Positions 1 to 5,508 of a stretch of 5,508 nucleotides of DNA are shown here, in pieces. The first letter of the stretch is position 1. Each line of letters opens with the position of its first letter. Made by a program: the position numbers and the translations under genes. Under the pieces are notes generated by a model that was given only the letters and a program-made list of their open reading frames with translations, ran no database searches and was not told where the DNA came from. Source of the DNA: Nitrospirae bacterium RIFCSPLOW2_12_42_9 (GTDB lineage Bacteria > Nitrospirota > 9FT-COMBO-42-15 > HDB-SIOI813); contig MHER01000181.1 in the NCBI GenBank assembly GCA_001805205.1, positions 1 to 5,508 on the forward strand, read 5' to 3'.

Positions 1-150
1 CGCATCGTCACGCCCGAGCGCCGCATCAAATACCAGGAAGAACATCGCGATATCGTGCGCGCGCTCAAGGATCGCGACGCCGAGCGCGCCCGCGCCTACA
101 TCATCGCCCATCTGCAGCACGCCCGGCGCAATCTGTTCGGTTTCGAGTAA
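1..150 (+). CDS. GntR-family transcriptional regulator, C-terminal end (FCD domain), partial
   Basis: The reading frame is open from the first base and stops with TAA at 148-150, giving 49 residues. It contains the helical signature of the end of an FCD (FadR C-terminal) ligand-binding domain: an EEHRDIVRALKDRDAERAR stretch followed by AYIIAHLQHARRNLF. In this family the His in 'EEH' and the His in 'AHL' belong to the metal or effector pocket. Such regulators are cytoplasmic repressors or activators with an N-terminal GntR winged helix, which here lies outside the window, so the regulated pathway cannot be named. The codons are strongly GC-ending, like the following MarC gene and unlike everything after about 905. 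The next gene starts 36 bases downstream. The family call is good; the ligand is unknown. Confidence 0.75.
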   Translation, partial: RIVTPERRIKYQEEHRDIVRALKDRDAERARAYIIAHLQHARRNLFGFE

Positions 151-186
151 ACTGAGCACATCCCACAGCGCAGTTACGAGTTCGCC

Positions 187-795
187 ATGGATGTCTCGTT
201 TGCATCGGCAGTGGTGATTCTGCTGCTGGTGATGGACCCGATTGGCAATATCCCGCTGTTCGTGGCGCTGTTGAAGCCTGTCGAACCCGGGCGGCGCGCA
301 GCGGTCATCGTGCGCGAGTGCGCGATCGCGTTCGGGGTGCTGCTCGCTTTTGTGTTCTTCGGCAACTCGATCCTTGGGCTGCTTGGGTTATCGGGCACCT
401 CGCTCAATATCGCGGGCGGCGTCATCCTGTTTCTGATCGCGCTCCGAATGATCTTCCGCCAGCCGCAAGGCGTGTTTGGAGACACGCTCACCGGCGAGCC
501 GTTCATCGTGCCGCTCGCGATTCCCGCGATCGCCGGGCCCACCGCGATAGCGACGGTGATGCTGATGGTATCGCGCGCGCCGGAGCGCATGGCGGAATGG
601 ACGATCGCCCTCAGCATCGCGATGCTCGTGACGCTGGTGTTGTTGATCTTCGCCGAGCGCATCAGCAAGCTCACCGGTGAGCGCGGGCTGCTGGCTTTCG
701 AGCGCCTGATGGGGCTGATCCTTACCGCGATTGCGGTGGAAATGCTGCTGCGGGGAATTGAAACCTTCGTGCGTCAGTTGCAGGCGGCCGGTTAG
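187..795 (+). CDS. MarC family integral membrane protein, YhgN-like
   Basis: This complete 202-residue protein has the length usual for MarC/YhgN proteins (about 200). The family signature MDPIGNIPLF is at residues 16-25, EPFIVPLAIPAIAGPTAIAT at 104-123 and ERLMGLIL at 172-179, and all three match the E. coli YhgN pattern as I remember it. About six hydrophobic segments are visible (roughly 5-26, 43-65, 72-90, 105-128, 138-156, 170-190), so it is an inner-membrane protein. The molecular role of the family is not settled; the early link of MarC to multiple antibiotic resistance was not upheld. The ATG at 187 is chosen because the signature begins almost at once, although the bases before it show only a weak Shine-Dalgarno. 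It follows the GntR gene by 36 bases and could be cotranscribed with it. High GC3 matches the GntR fragment. Confidence 0.9.
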   Translation: MDVSFASAVVILLLVMDPIGNIPLFVALLKPVEPGRRAAVIVRECAIAFGVLLAFVFFGNSILGLLGLSGTSLNIAGGVILFLIALRMIFRQPQGVFGDTLTGEPFIVPLAIPAIAGPTAIATVMLMVSRAPERMAEWTIALSIAMLVTLVLLIFAERISKLTGERGLLAFERLMGLILTAIAVEMLLRGIETFVRQLQAAG

Positions 796-800
796 TCTCT

Positions 801-1765
<965 letters not shown>

Positions 1766-1870
1766 CGGCTTCGTAAAAAGCCGGGTGCCCTCTGGGCGTG
1801 CGGCGTTGCGTTGCATCCTTCGTCATTGCGGCGTAGCTAAAAAGTGCCTCAATAACGCTCTTCAGGATGT
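1766..1870. repeat. Dispersed intergenic repeat between convergent thiC and deacetylase genes
   Basis: The stretch begins one base after the thiC stop with a small hairpin, CGGCTT (1766-1771) pairing with AAGCCG (1778-1783). It continues with GCGGCGTTGCG...GCATCCTTCGTCATTGCGGCGTAGC...TCAGGATGTTTG. GCGGCGT occurs twice, at 1800-1806 and 1828-1834. From memory, this 'CTTCGTAAAAAG ... GCATCCTTCGTCA(T/C)TGCGGCGTA ... GGATGTTTG' string is a high-copy intergenic repeat in several deltaproteobacterial and Nitrospirota genomes; no search was possible. It runs into the last codons of the deacetylase on the other strand. There is no T-tract, so a terminator role is not supported. Confidence 0.5.
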
Positions 1871-2760
1871 TTGTCAAAATAGCGGAGCCAGTATGTTATT
1901 TCCTTTTCAACCGCCTGTATCCTGGGGATATAAAGGGGGTCAAACGAAGGGTGATCAGGTGCTACAGCGGGTCCGCCGGATACCATCATAATACCTGCAT
2001 GCTTATAAGGAATTCCATCATATGAACCCTGTAACAGTGTTGTCTTGTCTTTTGGATAAATCCCCATAGGCAAAGAAAGTGCCCTTGGGGAGTATCCGGA
2101 AATAACCTCCTGGATCGCCTTTACTGCAAGGCCAAGCTGCCGTTTTACACCTTCTGAGTTCATCTTTGATAAGGTGGCATGCCAGTATGTATGATTCCCA
2201 ATCTCAAAACCCTTTCGTACCAGATAACGTAATTTCTCATGGGCATATTCAGGTTGATTGAAGAGGCGGTTTGGGGGATTAGCGGCCGGCAGGACAAAAA
2301 AGGTTGCTGCCAATCCAAAATCAGGATGAGATGCATAGAATGATTCCAATATCCCTACTGCGCAATTCGGGTCTACACGGTATCCATCTTTCCCATCAGG
2401 GATAAACCGTAACTGTCCTGGTGATGAATCATCAAATGTTAAGATTAACGGTGTTTTACCCTTCTTAACATGGATCTTACCTTCAAGAAAATCTCCGAGA
2501 CGAATTAGTTGGTAGCCTTTTACATAAAACCTTTCGAGGTCCCTCCTGAAATTTTGCGGTGTCCTTGTCCAGCGTCCTTCAGGATAATCAATCTTATGGT
2601 ATTCGAGGATCATAATTTTACCTTTATGATTTGCTATTTGAGCGAATAAGGCGCTATTTGTGGAGAAAAGAAATACTAATATTATTATAGAAATCAGTGA
2701 AAAGGTCAAAAACCTGGCAACAATCTTCGGATTGAACATCATAGTCTTTATATATTCCAT
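1849..2760 (-). CDS. Membrane-anchored polysaccharide deacetylase (NodB-like, CE4 family)
   Basis: The 303-residue protein has a short basic N-terminus and one hydrophobic segment at about 15-36, then a soluble domain, so it is anchored or secreted and acts outside the cytoplasmic membrane. The domain opens with MILEYHKI (50-57). It then shows CE4 motif 1 TFDD at 108-111 (catalytic base and metal-binding Asp) and motif 2 HTYWH at 190-194 (the HxxxH metal ligands, with Ala instead of the usual following Pro). LSLPMGIYP near 228-236 stands where the Pro-rich motif 3 usually lies. It is expected to remove acetyl groups from a cell-wall or exopolysaccharide; the substrate is unknown. The end DKHPEERY-stop lies at the edge of the dispersed repeat, and relatives as I recall them continue a little further, so a short C-terminal loss is possible. 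The ATG at 2760 has only a weak Shine-Dalgarno. Confidence 0.85.
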   Translation of the reverse strand: MEYIKTMMFNPKIVARFLTFSLISIIILVFLFSTNSALFAQIANHKGKIMILEYHKIDYPEGRWTRTPQNFRRDLERFYVKGYQLIRLGDFLEGKIHVKKGKTPLILTFDDSSPGQLRFIPDGKDGYRVDPNCAVGILESFYASHPDFGLAATFFVLPAANPPNRLFNQPEYAHEKLRYLVRKGFEIGNHTYWHATLSKMNSEGVKRQLGLAVKAIQEVISGYSPRALSLPMGIYPKDKTTLLQGSYDGIPYKHAGIMMVSGGPAVAPDHPSFDPLYIPRIQAVEKEITYWLRYFDKHPEERY

Positions 2761-2807
2761 GTAAAATATTCTCGGCAGTTGTCATAATTGGGTCAAGGAA
2801 GCGATAG

Positions 2808-2827
2808 GCGGGGTTTTCTAACCCCGC
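2808..2827. repeat. REP-like perfect hairpin (GCGGGGTT / AACCCCGC)
   Basis: GCGGGGTT at 2808-2815 is followed by the loop TTCT and by AACCCCGC at 2820-2827, a perfect 8-bp stem extendable by one G-T pair. It lies 48 bases upstream of the deacetylase start, in the divergent intergenic region. The sequence resembles REP-type elements with GGCGGGGTTTTCTAACCCCGCC cores that I recall from Nitrospirota and deltaproteobacteria. It lacks a U-run on either strand and sits at the 5' side of the deacetylase, so a terminator role is unlikely. It would lie within or next to the deacetylase leader RNA. Confidence 0.55.
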
Positions 2828-2874
2828 TGAATGGGCATTTGCCTGATATTTCACCGAGGATTGCTGCACGGAAC

Positions 2875-2901
2875 TTGACATTTATAATTTAATATTATAA
2901 A
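2875..2901 (+). promoter_or_regulatory. Putative sigma-70-type promoter for the AbiEii-like gene pair
   Basis: A perfect TTGACA at 2875-2880 is followed after 15 bases by TATAAA at 2896-2901 in a very AT-rich stretch. TAAATT at 2898-2903 would give the ideal 17-base spacing. Either choice puts the start of transcription near 2907-2911, on top of the ATG at 2911, so the message would be leaderless or nearly so. This fits the absence of any Shine-Dalgarno before that start. The TATAAT at 2883-2888 is only 2 bases from the -35 and cannot pair with it. Confidence 0.4.
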
Positions 2902-2918
2902 TTGTCATATATGACAAT
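2901..2918. promoter_or_regulatory. 18-bp perfect palindrome over the start codon, putative operator
   Basis: The sequence ATTGTCATA/TATGACAAT is an exact palindrome without a spacer and contains the likely start ATG at 2911. A further TGACA lies at 2876-2880, giving a wider imperfect dyad TGACA-TTTATAAT...ATTATAAATTGTCA (2876-2907) over the promoter. TTGTCATA recurs at 2779-2786, near the start of the divergent deacetylase. Such dyads over the promoter and start typically bind a dimeric repressor. The winged-helix product of the second gene is the natural candidate, by analogy with autoregulated toxin-antitoxin operons; that link is inference. Confidence 0.5.
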
Positions 2919-3630
2919 TCAGCAATTATATAAACTCCATGATGCAATCTTACGCAGTATCTTCGAGAAAGAAAAGGAGTTATTCCCCGGGACGCAGATA
3001 ATTCTTGGCGGCGGAACTGCTCTGGCAAGATGTTATCTCGAACACAGGGTATCGTATGACCTGGATTTTTTTGTAAGTAAGAGATTTGAGCCGATGCTGC
3101 TCCAGCGCCGCATGAAAGATGCCGGACTTCGGCTTAATGCAGTTGAAGCAGTGACAGACCCGATGTATGCTGCTCAACTGCATGGAATGGTCAATGTGAA
3201 AGGTGAATCCATCAGGATTTGCATTGTAGAGGATATCTATGCCGATATGTTTTCGGCAGTCACGGTCAAAGGCATCCGGACTGAGGCTATTGAAGGTCTC
3301 TATCACCGAAAGCTTCGTACAATAACCGGAACGGGAGAGGTAGTCACTAAAACCGGGAGAGTGGCCGGCAAGGGTGCGCGCCAGACCGCTCGCGATCTCT
3401 TCGACCTTTATGTGTTGAGTAAAGAAATCAAACCAATCATGGAGTTTGTAGCTGAAATAAACAGCAGGGGGGCGAATGTTTCAGAACGGGCTCTCGAGAG
3501 CGGAATAAGGAATATACCGTGGAAAGACCTCATGGATGAGTTTGAAACCCTTGAAGTTGCGGAGAGGTATAAGGGGATAACTGCTTTCAATGTAAAGCGG
3601 TATTTTGATGTATGTTTCAGACCAATATAA
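2902..3630 (+). CDS. AbiEii/AbiGii-type nucleotidyltransferase, putative toxin
   Basis: The protein belongs to the AbiEii-type branch of DNA polymerase beta-like nucleotidyltransferases. Counting from the TTG at 2902, GGGTALARCYLEHR lies at 36-49 and SYDLDFF at 51-57, giving the G-G-x-T-x-L and D-L-D (53, 55) metal-binding core. VEDIYADMF at 109-117 supplies the next acidic strand. KGARQTARDLFDLYVL at 157-172 is the C-terminal K/R-RD-x2-D motif characteristic of AbiEii. The known AbiEii toxins are cytoplasmic and act in abortive phage defence, and some modify tRNA; the target here is unknown. The frame can begin with TTG at 2902 or ATG at 2911, and I favour ATG (239 residues) because the promoter would start there. 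No Shine-Dalgarno precedes either. It overlaps the next gene by 19 bases, so the two are probably translationally coupled. All core residues appear intact. Confidence 0.85.
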   Translation: MSYMTIQQLYKLHDAILRSIFEKEKELFPGTQIILGGGTALARCYLEHRVSYDLDFFVSKRFEPMLLQRRMKDAGLRLNAVEAVTDPMYAAQLHGMVNVKGESIRICIVEDIYADMFSAVTVKGIRTEAIEGLYHRKLRTITGTGEVVTKTGRVAGKGARQTARDLFDLYVLSKEIKPIMEFVAEINSRGANVSERALESGIRNIPWKDLMDEFETLEVAERYKGITAFNVKRYFDVCFRPI

Positions 3631-4172
3631 AAGAGAGACAAAGGATATTGCGCCAAGCCTTCTGGAGCGGGGAGATGAGCTACAGGAGGTGGCGCGGCAT
3701 CATGCGTAGAGGACCGGAAGGCCACAGAAAGACGTTCTGGCAGTCATTTCTTTATCTGCCTGTGCGCTGGCTGCTGCATGAGATAGGAGAGGAGCGCTTC
3801 GTTGAGGTATGGCCGGAGATAAGGGATGAGTTCAGTATGGATTCACCGGAGGAAAGAACGGCTGTAAATGCATGGGATGCTGTGTGGGGGATGATTGCTG
3901 CCGGAGATTCACAGTATCCTGTTGACCCTGATGTTGCCATGATATCCCGTAAGCGCCGGGAGATATTACAGCTTATTGTGCGCAACCCTGGGATTAGCGC
4001 TTATTCAGTCGCAAAAAAGACGGGGCGGGATTACAGCCGGATTTATAAGGATATACAAACGCTTATTGAAAAGGGAATGATTGAATCCAGGCCGAGAGTC
4101 GGTTCGATAAGGAGAGAAATGCAGCTTATACCTAAAAGGTCCGGCAATCCCATGCTGGCAGGATTAATATAA
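3612..4172 (+). CDS. Winged-helix protein with tryptophan-rich N-terminal domain, putative partner or antitoxin of the nucleotidyltransferase
   Basis: I do not recognise a named family for this 186-residue protein. Residues about 1-105 are helical-looking and rich in Trp and Arg (QAFWSGEMSYRRW, FLYLPVRWLLHEIGEERFVE, NAWDAVWGMIAAGDSQYP). Residues about 112-170 form a clear winged helix-turn-helix: RKRREILQLIVRNPGISAYSV, then an AKKTGRDYSRIYKDIQTLIEK recognition region, then a wing with the ESRPRVGSIRREMQLIP strand pair. It starts inside the nucleotidyltransferase gene (19-base overlap) and is therefore likely its partner. The order is reversed and the domain arrangement differs from AbiEi, whose winged helix is N-terminal. 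A second start, ATG at 3675, has a better Shine-Dalgarno (GGAG at 3664-3667, spacing 7) and would give 165 residues. A DNA-binding repressor/antitoxin role is inferred from context. Confidence 0.7.
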   Translation: MFQTNIKERQRILRQAFWSGEMSYRRWRGIMRRGPEGHRKTFWQSFLYLPVRWLLHEIGEERFVEVWPEIRDEFSMDSPEERTAVNAWDAVWGMIAAGDSQYPVDPDVAMISRKRREILQLIVRNPGISAYSVAKKTGRDYSRIYKDIQTLIEKGMIESRPRVGSIRREMQLIPKRSGNPMLAGLI

Positions 4173-4510
4173 GTGGTAACAATCGTCAATTTGATATCCT
4201 TGCATATCGACCTGAGGGGAAAAAATATTATCACATTGAGGTAGGAGTGACACATAGACAGAATTGGTGTCCAAATCTGAATGAATTAAAAGAAAAGTTT
4301 AGGAAGAAATTCTTTGGTAAACCTCAGAATAAACGACCTGATAATAATAAAACCGATTTTGCCAAAGGGAAAAATTATCTTAATCAGATTAAGGAAGCTT
4401 ATTCGAGGTATGGTATAGATTATGACAGAGTTATTCGAATTTGGTGTTTTTGGACTTACAAAGGAGATGATAAGGAAATTATAAAATTAAAAGAGGTGCC
4501 TTTTATATGA
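4172..4510 (+). pseudogene. Headless C-terminal fragment of an unrecognised gene, possibly nuclease-like
   Basis: The frame is open from 4136, after a TAA at 4133-4135, and runs to a TGA at 4508-4510, but has no ATG, and no TTG or GTG before 4247. A GTG at 4247 would give 87 residues. Upstream of it the frame still reads as convincing protein: SGNNRQFDILAYRPEGKKYY followed by HIEVGVTHRQNWCP. The true gene thus began further upstream, and its N-terminus was lost at a junction with the end of the winged-helix gene. The F-D-I-L...H-I-E-V strand pair resembles the Asp and Glu strands of PD-(D/E)xK nucleases, but the lysine after the Glu is not in the expected place (E-V-G). The rest is lysine-rich (LKEKFRKKFFG) with aromatic strands (RIWCFWTYKG). 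I cannot name the family, and the nuclease idea is weak. Confidence 0.5.
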
Positions 4511-4532
4511 TTATCAGATTTAATTTACTCCC

Positions 4533-4793
4533 TCACGCAACCTGAAGGGTTAACCCCTCTATCCTCGAAGTTCTTAATCTCGTAATCCTTATATAAACAA
4601 TTGTCTGCCCAGGTTCTTTATTAGCCTCGGCAAGTTCAATGTTCTTTGTGGCAAGTTCCTGATCATATTCAGGGACTAATACAATCATGGCATTGTCAGG
4701 GATCTTTTCTTCTATTTCAGGATGTTCAAGGATGTACAGTTCAAACTCTGTAGAGAGTTGTTGATTCTTTCTGAACAGTTCTTCTCTTGTCAT
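4533..4793 (-). CDS. Small DUF5647-like protein
   Basis: This 86-residue protein matches the pattern I associate with the DUF5647 family: MTREELFRKNQQLSTEFELY, then LEHPEIEEKIPDNAMIVLVP, then EYDQELATKNIELA and QTIVYIRITRL. The length fits the family. There is no signal peptide or membrane segment, so it is cytoplasmic. The function is unknown. Members sit as small acidic genes beside other small genes, and a toxin-antitoxin role has not been shown to my knowledge. The start at 4793 is secure: a perfect AGGAGGA (4801-4807 on the reverse strand) lies 7 bases before the ATG, and the stop of a preceding small reading frame overlaps the start as ATGA. It converges on the headless fragment, with 22 bases between the two stops. 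Confidence 0.7.
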   Translation of the reverse strand: MTREELFRKNQQLSTEFELYILEHPEIEEKIPDNAMIVLVPEYDQELATKNIELAEANKEPGQTIVYIRITRLRTSRIEGLTLQVA

Positions 4794-4963
4794 GACTTTA
4801 TCCTCCTAAGATACCTTTCATTATATCTTTCCCAATTTTCATTAATATCTCTATCAGCCAGGGTGAGTGCATTGTTAAGGTCTACGATTCCTAAAAATAT
4901 CTTCTCTATCTGAAAGCATAAAGATATATGTTTTCTTTGGCATTGGTTAGTAAAAAATAACAC
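4790..4963 (-). pseudogene. Probable frameshifted small gene upstream of the DUF5647-like gene
   Basis: A reverse-strand frame ends with TGA at 4792-4790, overlapping the next ATG by ATGA, and reads back as QIEKIFLGIVDLNNALTLAD followed by RDINENWERYNERYLRRIKS. This charged helical tail looks like real protein. The frame stays open to a GTG at 4963 (57 residues), but the N-terminal part (VLFFTNQCQRKHISLCF) is not protein-like. In the neighbouring frame an ATG at 4943 gives MPKKTYIFMLSDREDIFRNR and then stops. A shift near the GAAGAT at about 4905 would join MLSDRE to KIFLGIVDLNN in one smooth protein starting at the ATG at 4919 or 4943. I infer a small operon partner of the DUF5647-like gene that carries an indel. 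No Shine-Dalgarno was found for it and the family is not recognised. Confidence 0.4.
4801..4807 (-). promoter_or_regulatory. Strong Shine-Dalgarno for the DUF5647-like gene
   Basis: TCCTCCT on the plus strand reads AGGAGGA on the reverse strand, 7 bases before the ATG at 4793. It fixes the start and lies inside the coding tail of the preceding small frame, the usual layout of an overlapping operon. It is the best ribosome binding site in the window. Confidence 0.7.
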
Positions 4964-5018
4964 AATTCTAATTATTATACCAGATAGAAATTATAATACA
5001 TAGATACCGAAGATAACC

Positions 5019-5348
5019 TTGACTCAACGAACTGGGTCAGATAGGATAGTGGTTGCATGGACATATCATATAGCAGGCATGCCAAAAGACAGGTCAGCAT
5101 GGGGCATTGCTTGCATTGAGCGAAGCGAAAAAAGACTGATCAGAAAAATATATGAAGTAGACCCGCTGTTATGTCCCCGATGTCTGCATTCCGTGAAGAT
5201 CGTAGCCTTCATCGGGGAGGATTTCGCTATCCAGAAGATACTGATGCACCTGGGGTTATGGGAAACCCGTACCCACTCACCACCACCCTCCTGTGAATAT
5301 GAAGAGACAATCTATGCGGATAAACCCACCCCCTCCCTTTGTATGTAA
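5019..5348 (+). pseudogene. IS91-like transposase, C-terminal remnant
   Basis: From about 5130 the frame reads RLIRKIYEVDPLLCPRC, then VKIVAFIGEDFAIQKILMHL, GLW and a Pro-rich tail. This is the characteristic C-terminal tail of IS91-type (Y1/HUH) transposases common in environmental deltaproteobacteria and Nitrospirota, usually of the form R-L-I-x-K-I-Y-E-V-D-P-L-x-C-P-x-C followed by a short motif ending H-L-G-L-W. The intact transposase is about 400 residues. The HUH and catalytic tyrosine region is missing, and residues before about 38 (from the ATG at 5019) do not look like transposase. CPRC keeps one Cys pair, but the following GG is replaced (CLHSVK). The remnant cannot move itself. The 160 bases after the stop (5349-5508) may hold the end of the element, but I see no defined terminal sequence. 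Confidence 0.75.
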
Positions 5349-5508
5349 GCATTCTCTTCTTGAGGACAACGGGAGAGGTATGTCTATGAAAGGATAAATC
5401 CTGCACCAGATGCCTGAACAAACAGAAGAATTCCAGATTAATAATCCTGTAAAACAACACCTGCACCTCTGCCCGTACTGTCTGTCTCAATATGTTGTAT
5501 AGCCTCCC

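Noticed and set aside
174..674. 166-residue reverse-strand reading frame
   Set aside because: Antisense to the MarC gene in GC-rich DNA; low-complexity Ser/Thr/Ala-rich protein without any family signal.
318..680. 120-residue plus-strand reading frame inside the MarC gene
   Set aside because: Arg/Ala-rich out-of-frame shadow of a well-supported gene.
1766..1783. Hairpin after the thiC stop as an intrinsic terminator
   Set aside because: Only a 6-bp stem and no T-tract on either side; better explained as part of the dispersed repeat.
2654..2881. 75-residue reverse-strand reading frame upstream of the deacetylase
   Set aside because: Runs through the REP-like hairpin and overlaps the deacetylase N-terminus in another frame; no protein-like composition.
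4546..4555. GGGTTAACCC palindrome
   Set aside because: Short, lies inside the coding end of the DUF5647-like gene; likely chance.
5227..5490. 87-residue reverse-strand reading frame
   Set aside because: Antisense to the IS91-like remnant and its flank; no family signal.

Overview
The window looks like a metagenome-derived or genomically mosaic piece of bacterial DNA with two unlike parts. Bases 1 to about 890 are GC-rich with strongly GC-ending codons. They carry the 3' end of an FCD-type GntR regulator and a complete MarC/YhgN-type membrane protein, which is typical proteobacterial housekeeping content. From about 905 onward the DNA is clearly lower in GC and uses different codons. The proteins and the dispersed repeats there remind me of Nitrospirota or deltaproteobacterial environmental genomes. 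That placement is an inference from style, not from a search.

Layout: GntR C-terminus (+, 1-150); MarC family protein (+, 187-795); hairpin-rich GC-rich spacer with an AAATCCCC/GGGGATTT inverted repeat (about 801-890); thiC lacking roughly its first third (+, about 905-1765); a dispersed repeat (1766-1870) that also forms the last codons of a convergent membrane-anchored polysaccharide deacetylase (-, 1849-2760); a REP-like hairpin (2808-2827); a promoter and an 18-bp perfect palindrome (2875-2918); an AbiEii-type nucleotidyltransferase (+, 2902 or 2911 to 3630) overlapping a winged-helix protein (+, 3612-4172); a headless C-terminal gene fragment (+, about 4172-4510); a DUF5647-like small protein (-, 4533-4793) preceded by a probably frameshifted small gene (-, 4790-4963); and the C-terminal remnant of an IS91-like transposase (+, 5019-5348). 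Bases 5349-5508 hold nothing I can support.

The most interesting unit is the AbiEii-like nucleotidyltransferase and its downstream partner. In classical AbiE systems the winged-helix antitoxin AbiEi comes first and carries its winged helix at the N-terminus. Here the nucleotidyltransferase comes first, and the partner has an uncharacterised tryptophan-rich N-terminal half with the winged helix at its C-terminus. An 18-bp palindrome sits over the nucleotidyltransferase start codon, and one half-site recurs in the leader of the divergent deacetylase gene, which suggests autoregulation. The surroundings (broken thiC, headless gene, frameshifted gene, transposase remnant, dispersed repeats) look like a degrading accessory island. 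The 890-905 boundary may instead be an assembly chimera, and that should be settled before any evolutionary reading.
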